Shown piece by piece: positions 56,401 through 64,000 of a stretch of 64,000 nt of DNA (position 1 is the first letter of the stretch; each line of letters starts with the position of its first letter). Below the pieces are notes generated by a model. It did not search any database, was not told where the DNA came from, and worked only from the letters and a program-made list of their open reading frames with translations. This DNA is from Panulirus ornatus (taxonomy: Eukaryota; Arthropoda; Malacostraca; Decapoda; Palinuridae), in NCBI RefSeq assembly GCF_036320965.1, contig NC_092271.1, positions 18,981,029 through 19,045,028 on the forward strand, given 5' to 3'. A program made the position numbers and the translations under genes.

Positions 56401-57394
56401 ATGCTGCTTTTCCACACTTTATCTTATGCAAAACTTATTCTAGTTCATCTGTCTTTCACTGAAAAAGGTAATTTTATTTTTTTCATTGAATGTAAGTACA
56501 GTACATCTGTTCTCAGGGTATTCCAGTTCTCATTATTGGCCATCACATATTACATGGCAAATAGGAAGATCTCGCCTTTCTTACTTCATGTGACCTCATC
56601 CCAAACACCACATTCATTACCTTACTATATCCTAAATTCAGTCCTTCAGATTTCACTCTCTTAATTTTCTTTTTAGCCACTTCCCTATCTGCCTTTAATT
56701 CTTTTGGGTTAGTATTTGCTATTGTTAGTAATAAAGACTTCATTTTTTGCATTTACTTGGACATAGTTAAGGATGTTTATACAAATTTAAATGACTTTTT
56801 CTATCATGTTGCTTATGGCCCTCTTTGAATGTCATGTGTTCCTGGGCAGTATACAGTTATTTCATTGCTTCATCAGTTTGACATTGTTCTAGAAAATGGT
56901 CATCTATATATTCGTATCTTATCCATTTTAAATTCACCATGTTAGACCTATATGAATGACAAATGAAGCTAATGATAATGGACAGATATGAATCAAGAAC
57001 TTTTATATTGATTATGCTAAAATGTTTTGGCATTTGATTATTCAACAGTTAATTATGCTCGTGTGTGTGGATAAGCATGAATAGAAGGTATGTTTTCATT
57101 CTTGAATATTTAGTATGGCACATATACTTTCAGGGTATTCCAGTTCTCATCATTGGCCATCACATATTATATGGCAAAGTTCAAGACCTTGACAAACCCT
57201 TTGCAGTTATGAGGAAGACAAGACTTAGCAGAGAGTCTAACAGGGATATGGATGTTAGTGGCTCTGATGATCAAGAAATTGGTACTGGACAGTTGTCACG
57301 TGTAGAATACACCATCACAGCTATAGTTAAAAAGAAGCTCCATTTTAAAACTAGACCAAAACCAGTAATAGCAAGTTTGCAGCATACAGTTTAG
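53431..57394 (+). CDS. CHTF8 (Ctf8): subunit of the Ctf18-RFC clamp loader, 3 exons
   Basis: Three exons join in frame to 132 codons (20 + 118 + 261 bp); human CHTF8 has 121 residues. The start [16 protein letters not shown] resembles the N-terminal beta strand of Ctf8. [11 protein letters not shown] and FIGDLHFTK match human WVLMELQGEIE and [24 protein letters not shown] matches human [16 protein letters not shown] almost exactly, then KPFAVMRK. The end [11 protein letters not shown] matches human ILFKTRPKPII. Ctf8 with Dcc1 and Ctf18 forms the alternative replication-factor-C complex that loads PCNA and promotes sister-chromatid cohesion and checkpoint signalling in the nucleus. A Ser/Asp-rich stretch (~residues 79-94) is an insertion relative to human. 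Head-to-head with UTP4. Intron 2 holds a diverged LINE and a duplicated piece of exon 3. Confidence 0.93.
53905..54040 (+). repeat. Tandem duplication, ~68-bp unit, CHTF8 intron 1
   Basis: GCAGTGGGTAATGGCTACTG, then CATAGTTTAGGTGCAT, is repeated as GCAGTGGGTAATAGCCACTG, then CATAGTTTAGGTGCAT. The units are at about 53905-53971 and 53973-54040. Confidence 0.9.
54679..54796 (+). CDS. CHTF8 coding exon 2
   Basis: Acceptor TTTTTCAG before 54679 and donor CAA|GTATGA at 54797. Encodes [20 protein letters not shown] through GDLHFTKQ. Phase 2 in, phase 0 out. Confidence 0.92.
54885..55800 (-). mobile_element. Diverged LINE-A copy in CHTF8 intron 2
   Basis: Minus-strand. Tail-side edge (AGTGCCAGGAAAC), 3' UTR (54930-55070), C-terminal domain (55080-55500) and the [25 protein letters not shown] region (55478-55681). 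It contains a 75-bp internal tandem duplication. Older than the other copies. Confidence 0.8.
55612..55763 (-). repeat. Tandem duplication inside LINE-A, ~76-bp unit
   Basis: CATCCCAACTAACTT through ATTCACATTTACTTTCAACT occurs at 55612-55688 and again at 55689-55763, duplicating the element's NKSKV region. Confidence 0.9.
55990..56450 (-). mobile_element. Diverged LINE RT fragment
   Basis: Minus-strand. The frame 56164-56388 reads [20 protein letters not shown] and [19 protein letters not shown], aligning with the LINE-A FNVCMTHGEVPEDWRNA and YKGKGDKSECSNY blocks. A motif-A-like piece lies near 56030-56060. Possibly the 5' continuation of the preceding copy. Confidence 0.65.
56517..56564 (+). 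pseudogene. Duplicated 5' part of CHTF8 exon 3 with stop codon
   Basis: The first ~46 bases of exon 3 are repeated about 617 bp upstream with two mismatches, preceded by a pyrimidine-rich TTCTCAG acceptor. It would encode [15 protein letters not shown] and then stop at TAG (56562-56564). The 20 bases before the acceptor also resemble the true intron end (13 of 20 identical), so intron sequence was duplicated too. It could act as a pseudo-exon giving a truncated Ctf8. Confidence 0.8.
57134..57394 (+). CDS. CHTF8 coding exon 3
   Basis: Acceptor CTTTCAG before 57134. Encodes [28 protein letters not shown], an acidic/Ser linker, [20 protein letters not shown] and the stop at 57392-57394. Confidence 0.94.
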   Translation, partial: GIPVLIIGHHILYGKVQDLDKPFAVMRKTRLSRESNRDMDVSGSDDQEIGTGQLSRVEYTITAIVKKKLHFKTRPKPVIASLQHTV

Positions 57395-57441
57395 AATTAT
57401 GTTGTATGATTTAGACAAGCTTAAGATGTATTTTCTATCAT

Positions 57442-57447
57442 AATAAA
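57442..57447 (+). terminator. CHTF8 polyadenylation signal
   Basis: AATAAA 48 bases after the stop codon. A second AATAAA lies at 57512-57517. Confidence 0.6.
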
Positions 57448-57517
57448 TTTGAATATATTGCAATTATATGTTTTTCATATACAAATCAGCCCTTTCAAGT
57501 TTGTATAGCACAATAAA

Positions 57518-58885
57518 ACAGTCATATTTCCTTTTATCTCCAGTACTCTTTCCAGTTTCATAATGCTAACATGCAATTTATGAACGCATTAGTGTTTGTA
57601 GTTTTCTTATGTCCAAAACAGAAGATTCATATACAGTATTGGTGTGTAAGGAATGATATCCTTACAGGAATTTTTAATTGATACTCCTCAGCATAGGTAC
57701 TTTAGTTGGTTAGTACATCTTGGATTCTGTGTATGATCATTATAAGCAGTGTTACTAATTCAATTTCTGGTTAACAAATGGTTAATGGTTAAAGCATTAA
57801 ATGGTTAACAAATTCTAATTAAAAAATGCTGCAAGTTTTTGAAGAGCTTCCCTTATAGTCTTTAGAAATATATATGTAAAATCTAGTTAATCAAAATTTT
57901 TTGACGTGTTAAAATAAGTATTGTTGGTCCTGGTTAAGTATTGGAATTGGAGCTTTGGATACAATTCATCATGATGCCTATCTATCTCTATTGCCCGTTA
58001 CTTCTGGGAACTCTCATGAAGGGGATGGCCTGCAACAGCAAAAAAATCTTCACTTCTGCCTGCCCTTGCATGCCTTCCTCACATATACCACTCCATGCAT
58101 TCTGCCCCTCATCACAGGTAATCTTCCTCTCACCAATCCATCTAATCATATTATTCCACCTTGCATTCTTTTCAGATGCCCCTACCACCTCAAAGTATTA
58201 CATTTCACTCACTACCATACACCTTATAACTTTCTTTTTTCCATCTAGTCATACCACATGCTCCTCTCAATAGTTCAATTCCACTGCTTGTGACTCAGTA
58301 TCCATATTTCAGCTGCTTAGGTCAGAGTTGGGAGGACTATGTTGTCCACTTAATCCTTTCCTCACTTCTATACTTATACCTCTACCTTTTTTATTCTATT
58401 TTTGGACCTAGTTACTTATCCTGTACTGCTCTTTCCCTCTAAATCACTAAACTTACCCGAGATAGCTCCCAAACTGTTTCTCTTAACCTTTTTTCCCCGA
58501 AATCTATAACACAACTTAGTACATTTTCTTCTCGCACCTTATAGGTCTTTGCAAAATCTATACTCGGTTTCCTTTCAGATACCATTCAATTTCCTACCCT
58601 TACACACAATACATCCCTTGTCCCTAGTTTTGCTTTCATCCCTTATAACAGATACCAAACACAGCAAATGCTCGTTTAAGACCGAGAGGCAGAATACTCT
58701 GATTTGAGTACCAAGAAGGAAAATTGAGCCATCAAGTATGACAAGGTTAGCAAAGAATGATGGAATTCATATTACAGTAATGTATATGCTAATGATGAAT
58801 GGAAATTTGACACTAGGCATACTTCTGTCTATCTACACGAGTAGCAAGAACCTTACCCATACTTTTTTGATTTTTTCACACGTAT
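57518..58885. other. CHTF8 3' flank with possible old LINE remnant
   Basis: No gene. 57950-58320 has a CCCGTTACTTCTGGGAACTC, TCATGAAGGGGATGGC block resembling the start of repeat R. On minus it shows decayed blocks such as KVYGSE and RWIGERK, suggestive of a LINE C-terminus. Too decayed to classify. Confidence 0.3.
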
Positions 58886-59458
58886 CAGGATATAGGGGAG
58901 AAAGAATACTTCCCACACATTCCTCACATGTCGTAGAAGTCAACTAAAGGGGACGGGAGCAGGGGCTAGAAACCCTTCCCTCCTTGTATATTAACTTTCT
59001 AAAAGGGGAAACAGGAGGAGGAGTCATGCAGGGAGGGCTCATCCTCCTCGAAGGCTCAGATTGGGGTGTCTAAATGTGTGTGGATGTAACCAAGATGAGA
59101 AAAAAGGAGAGATAGGTAGTATGTTTGAGGAAAGGAACCTGGATGTTTTGGCTCCGAGTGAAACTAAGCTCAGGTAAAGGGGAAGAGTGGTTTGGGAATG
59201 TCTTGGGAGTAAAGTCAGGGGTTAGTGAGAGGACAAGAGCAAGGGAAGGAATAGCACTACTCCTGAAACTGGAGTGGTGGGAGTATGTGATAGTGTAAGA
59301 AAGTAAACTCAAGATTGATATGGGTAAAACTGAAAGTGGATGGTGAGAGATGGGTGATTATCGGTGCACATGCACCTGGGCATGATAAAGATCATGAGGC
59401 AAGTGTTTTGGGAGCAGCTGAGTATGTTAGTATCTTTGATGCATGAGACCGGGTTATA

Positions 59459-59944
59459 GTGATGGGTGATTTGAATGCAAAGGTGAGTAATAAGGCAGTT
59501 GAGGGAATAATTGGTGTGCATGGGGTGGTCAGTGTTGTAAATGGAAATGAGCTTGTAGATTTATGTGCTGAAAAAGGACTGGTGACTGTGAATACCTGGT
59601 TTAAAAAGAGATATAAGTTTATGGATGTAACTAGGAGAGATGGCCAGAGAGCATTATTGGATTATGTGTTAATTGATAGGCGCGAAAAAGAGAGACTTTT
59701 GGATGTTAACATGCTGAGAGGTGCAACTGGAGGGATGTCTGAACATTATCTTGTGGAGGCAAAGGTGAAGAATTGCAGAGGTTTTCAGAAAAGGAGAGAA
59801 TGTTGGGGTGAAGAGAGTGGTGAGAGTAAGTGCACTTGGGAAGGAGACTTGTGTGAGGAAGTACCAGGAAAGACTGAGTACAGAGTGGAAAAAGGTGAGA
59901 ACAAAGGACGTAAGGGGAGTGGGGGAGGAATGGGATGTATTTAG
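59459..59944 (+). pseudogene. LINE-A apurinic-like (EEP) endonuclease, C-terminal part
   Basis: A 161-codon frame with GDLNAKV (metal and phosphate-binding Asp/Asn), LLDYVLIDRREKERLLDV and SEHYLVEAKV (catalytic His region with Ser-Glu-His in place of the usual Ser-Asp-His). This enzyme nicks target DNA to prime reverse transcription. The upstream half (59050-59450) is in other frames, so this copy is dead. Confidence 0.82.
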
Positions 59945-60498
59945 GGAAGCAGCGATGGCTTGCGCAAAAGATGCTTGTGGCATGAGAAGCATGGGAGGTG
60001 GGCAGACTGGAAAGGGTAGCGAGTGGTGGGATGAAGTAAGATTATTAGTGAAAGAGAAGAGAGAGGCATTTGGGTGACTTTTGCAGGGAAACAATGCAAA
60101 TGACTGGGAGATGTATGAAAGAAGAGGCAGGAGGCTGAGAAAGGTGCAAGAGGTAAAAAAGAGGGCAAATGAGAGTTGGGGTGAGAGAGTATCATTAAAT
60201 TTTAGGGAGAATAAAAAGATGTTTTGGAGGAGGTAAATAAAGTGCATAAGACAAGGGAACAAATGGGAACATCAGTGAAGAGGGATAATGGGGAGGTGAT
60301 AAGTAGTGGTGATGTGAGAAGATAAAGTGAGTATTTTGAAGATATGCTGAATGTGTTTGATGATAAGAGTGGCAGATATAGGGTGTTTTGGTCGAGGTGG
60401 TGTGCAAAGTGAGAGGGTTAGAGAGAATGATTTGGGAAACAGAGAAGAGATAGTAAAAGCTTTGTGGAAGATGAAAGCCCGCAAGGCAGCTGGTTTGG

Positions 60499-61002
60499 AT
60501 GGTATTGCAGTGGAATTTATTTAAAAAGGAGGTGACTATCGTTGACTGGTTGGTAAGGTTATTTAATGTATTTATGACTCATGGTGAGGTGCCTGAGGAT
60601 TGGCGGAATGCTTGCATAGTGCCATTGTACAAAGGCAAAGGGAATAAAAGCAAGTGCTCAAATTACAGAGGTACAAGTTTGTTGAGTATTCCTGGGAAAT
60701 TATATGGGAGGGTATTGACTGAGAGGGTGAAGGCATGTACAGAGCATCAGATTGGGGAAGAACAGTGTGGTTTCAGAAGTGGTAGAGGATGTGTGGATCA
60801 GGTGTTTGCTTTGAAGAATGTATGCGAGAAATACTTAGAAAAGCAAATGGATTTGTATGTAGCATTTATGGATCTGGAGAAGGCATATGATAGAGTTGAT
60901 AGAGATGCTCTGTGGAAGGTATTAAGAATATATGTTGTGGGAGGCAAGTTGATAGAAGCATTGAAAGTTTTTATCGAGGATGTAAGGCATGTGGATGCGT
61001 AG
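60499..61002 (+). pseudogene. LINE-A reverse transcriptase, N-terminal part (broken)
   Basis: A 167-codon frame with VDWLVRLFNVFMTHGEVPED, EEQCGFRSGRGCVDQ and motif A (FMDLEKAYDRVDRDALW). A frameshift near 60965 and others before FADD (~61180) break it. A premature stop lies in the first RT block at about 60522. Confidence 0.85.
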
Positions 61003-62332
61003 GAAGAGGAAAGTGATTGGTTCTCAGTGAATGTTGGTTTGCGGCAGGGGTGTGTGATGTCTCCATGGTTGTTTAATTTGTTTATGGATGGGGTTGTTAG
61101 GAAGGTGAATGTAAGAGTTTTGGAAAGAGGGGCAAGTATGCAGTCTGTTGTTGATGAGAGCTTGGGAAGTGAGTCAGTTGTTTGCTGATGATACAGCGCT
61201 GGTGGCCGATTCGGGTGAGAAACTGCAGAAGCTGGTGACAGTTTGGTAAAGTATGTGAAAGAAGAAAGCAGAGGGTAAATGTGAATAAGAGCAAGGTATT
61301 CAGGTAAATTACGGTTGAGGGACAAGTGGGAGGTAAGTTTGAATGGAGGAAAACTGGAGGAAGAGAAGTGTTTTAGATATCTGGAAGTGGATTTGGCAGC
61401 GGATGGAACCATGGAAGCAGAAGTGAATCACAGGGTGGGGGAGGAGGCGAAAGTTCCGGGAGTGTTGAAAAATGTGTGGAAGTCGAAAACATTATCTTGG
61501 TAAGCAAAAATGGGTATGTTTGAAAGAATAGTGGTTCCAACAATGTTATATGGTTGCAAGGCAAGGGCTATAGATAGAGTTGTGTGGAGGAGGGTGGATG
61601 TGCTGGAAATGAGATGTATGAGGACAAAATGTGGTGTGAGGTGGTTTGATTAAGTAATGAAAGGGTAAGACATGTGTGGTGGTAAATAGTGTGTGGTTGA
61701 GAGAGCAGAAGAGGGTGTTTTGAAATGGTTTGGTCACATGGAGAGAGTGGGGAAAGATTGACAAATAGGACGTATGTGTCAGAGGTGGAGGGAACGAGAA
61801 GCGGGAGACCAAATCGGAGGTGGAAAGATGGGGTGAAAAAGAGTTTGAGTTATCGGGGCCTGAACATGCAGGAGGGTGAAAGGCGTGCATAGAATAGAGT
61901 GAATTGGAACGATGTGGTATACCGGGGTCGACGTGCTGTCAATGGATTGATCCAGGGCATGTGAAGCGTCTGGGGTAAACCATGGAAAGTTTTGTGGGGA
62001 CTGGATGTGGAAAGGGAGCTGTGGTTTTGTTGCATTATACATGACAGCTAGAGACTGAATGTGGCCTTTGTGTCTTTTCCTAGTGCTACCTCGCACACAT
62101 GTGGAGGGAGGGGGTTGTCATTCAGGTGTGGTGGGCAGACTGTATGAATTATGTACATGTATATATGTGTGTTTATATATGTATACATTGAGATGTATAG
62201 GTATGTATATGTGTGTGTGGAAGTGTATGTATATACATGTGTATGCGTGTGGGTTAGGCCATTATTTCGTCTGTTTCCTTGTGCTACCTGGCTGGCACGG
62301 GAGACAGCGACAAAGTATAATATGTTCATACT

Positions 62333-62549
62333 ACTCGCCAATTCCCCCCATTAGCGACGTAGCGATACTAAGAAGAGAGGACTGAGCCTTTGAGGAAATA
62401 TCCTAACTTGGACCCCTTCTCTGTTCCTTCTTTAGGAAAATTAAAAAAGAGAGAGGAGGATTTGCAGCCCCCCGCTCCCCTTTTAGTTGCCTTCTATGAC
62501 ATGCAGAGAATACGTGGGAAGTATTCTTTCTCCCCTATCCCCAGGGATA
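62333..62549 (-). mobile_element. Short element S, copy (minus), next to LINE-A tail
   Basis: Complete but diverged: ACTCGCCAATTCCCCCCATT, GGACTGAGCCTTTGAGGAAA, an A-rich middle, GCAGCCCCCCGCTCCCC, and the end CTATCCCCAGGGATA. It follows the LINE-A tail almost directly, tail to tail. Confidence 0.82.
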
Positions 62550-62789
62550 AATGTAAGTGTTATATAAATAAATTACATTCAAAATAATTTCATCAAGCCT
62601 CTTTGCCATTTATCATCTGCAGAGTAATATCACCAAAAGCATCTACCAGCTCCAAAATAATCATATTTTTTTGGATATACCTCATTCATACCAATTATAC
62701 AGCCATGGTGACATCACATTCTTAGTAAAGGCTCATCTGCATGAGAAACCACTTCGTTCCTACTTGCAGATGTGCATTACATAGGAAAT

Positions 62790-62980
62790 TTTTTTCTGTA
62801 TTTAGTAGCTTTCATCCTACACCATATACATATACAGTATGTAAATACATTCCACAAGGCATGTCTACCCAAATAAATGCCTTCTCCAGATCCAGAAATG
62901 CCACAAAAATCCCTTACTTCATGTACTTCTCACTCAATATATCATGGTTAACACCTGGTCCACATACTCTTTTCATGAAT
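62790..62980 (-). mobile_element. Very old LINE-A RT fragment
   Basis: ATGCCTTCTCCAGATCCAGA with AATGCCAC corresponds to motif A of LINE-A on minus. Flanking CATTCCACAAGGCATGTC and ACACCTGGTCCACATACTC match the neighbouring RT blocks with many differences. Confidence 0.55.
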
Positions 62981-64000
62981 GATTTAAACCAATGTGCTGT
63001 CATAGACAAACAAGCTTCATCTTTACAATTTTTATTTAACTTATGATAATTTATTACAGGAATGGTTTTGCCATTGAAAATTCATGACGATGTGGCTTTA
63101 TGCACTGATGAGTCTGTACAAACTATATTCTAAAATCCCATTTATGGGGTTTAACTGAATATAAAATATGAACAAGGGCCGTCAATCTGTAGATCTTCTT
63201 GGACAGAGGTAAGTACAGTTCACAGAACTATAGACTATACACTGAGACAGGTTAATGGGCTTCAACACTATTTGTACATGCTTTGCCTTTACACCTGTCC
63301 TGCTCCCCACCCCACTTGTGCCCACCCCAACCAGTTTCTCAAACTGATCAACAACGTAACTGCCACAATTTATTCGCCACCACCAGACTTGGAGCCAAAC
63401 AGCAGCAACTGGATCTCATCATAAAGCACAAGCACAAGGGCACCACCTGGAAAAAGATAAATGGGTGATTACCGAAAATTATCAAGAGAGCCTTATAATC
63501 CAAAGATTTCTTAATATATTGGACTGCATTTCCAACCTTAAACTACTTACAATATCACCTTAGTCCAAGCACCTCTTTTAAGGGGATACTGCAGCTTCAT
63601 GATTGTGTTCTTATCCGGAGCAAAGACAGACTCGTCTGAAGTTGTGATGTAGTTACTTTTCATCCACTTATGATAACCTTAATTAACGGTGACATCACTC
63701 ACAGTGCAACTTGATAACCTTAATCAACGGTGACTTATCACTCACAGTGCAACTATGTGCAAGTATATTCTGGTAATATTTTGTCATGCATACTCCTATT
63801 CATGCATTGCACTTAAAATGTACATTGAATGTTTTCACTTACACCATTAAGCTACATATTTTAAGGTGAAAAATATATCTTTAGTTTAATGGATCTGCTT
63901 ATTTTAAAAATGAGCTTTAATTGCATTTTCTATTGTTTCTCACTTAAGTCAACCGTCTACTTCTTACCCAGAGTGCATCATTTACTCCTAACACCTTCCA
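62981..64000. other. Unrecognised 3' end of window
   Basis: No gene is identified. It contains a 41-43-bp tandem duplication (63671-63754) and a C-rich short frame (63283-63468, plus) of unknown meaning. Confidence 0.4.
63671..63754 (+). repeat. Tandem duplication, ~42-bp unit
   Basis: TGATAACCTTAATTAACGGT, GACATCACTCACAGTGCAACT (63671-63711) is followed by a near-identical unit with a 2-base insertion (63712-63754). Confidence 0.93.

Larger units (their letters stand above)
58886..62330 (+). mobile_element. LINE-A, near full-length copy (5' UTR, EEP endonuclease, RT, 3' UTR)
   Basis: The reference copy for the family. Its 5' UTR (58886-59060) resembles the start of S. Then come the EEP endonuclease region (about 59050-59800), a linker (to ~60400), RT (60400-61250), the C-terminal domain (to ~61900), 3' UTR and tail (TTGTGCTACCTGGCTGGCAC, GGGAGACAGCGACAAAG). 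Broken by many frameshifts and stops. No target-site duplication could be fixed. Confidence 0.9.

Noticed and set aside
56565..56752. The minus-strand frame with a [20 protein letters not shown] block
   Set aside because: It weakly resembles a LINE thumb region but is too short and decayed, and it overlaps the duplicated CHTF8 exon piece. Not called.

Overview
The window is eukaryotic genomic DNA. It has spliced genes with long introns, abundant (TA)n microsatellites and many copies of one non-LTR retrotransposon family. The gene sequences and repeat style fit an arthropod, most likely a decapod crustacean; the species assignment is inference.

Layout. (1) 1039-3450, minus: one long coding exon for a class B (Methuselah/adhesion-like) seven-transmembrane receptor with an N-terminal somatomedin-B-like module. 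(2) 3.5-14.2 kb: intergenic DNA made largely of retrotransposon copies and microsatellites. (3) 14718-51356, minus: a complete 13-coding-exon UTP4 (cirhin) gene. The exons join in frame with GT/AG boundaries at every intron into a 683-codon protein. About 34.6 kb of intron is filled with repeats. (4) 53431-57394, plus: a complete 3-exon CHTF8 (Ctf8) gene of 132 codons, head-to-head with UTP4 across about 2.1 kb. UTP4 and CHTF8 are also divergent neighbours in human (16q22.1), so this looks like an old conserved bidirectional pair. (5) 58.9-62.3 kb: a near full-length but decayed copy of the main LINE, followed by short repeat remnants to the end.

Mobile DNA. The main family, here called LINE-A, is RTE-like, with an EEP endonuclease, a reverse transcriptase and a long 3' UTR. 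It is present as many full, truncated, inverted and internally deleted copies. A ~230-bp element (S) shares its 5' end with the LINE-A 5' UTR and its 3' end with the LINE-A 3' tail, so it appears to be a non-autonomous internal-deletion derivative. S usually sits between (TA)n tracts. Other remnants are Jockey/CR1-like LINEs, a Ty3/Gypsy RNase H fragment, and a Penelope-like terminal repeat carrying a minimal hammerhead-ribozyme-like motif.

Most notable points: the conserved UTP4/CHTF8 pair; two LINE-A copies whose 5' junctions both lie 12 nt from a UTP4 splice donor; a duplicated, stop-containing start of CHTF8 exon 3; the LINE-derived short element; twin-priming-type inversions; and the hammerhead motif. 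No CRISPR array, operon or convincing tRNA/rRNA gene was seen. All gene calls rest on reading protein similarity by eye.
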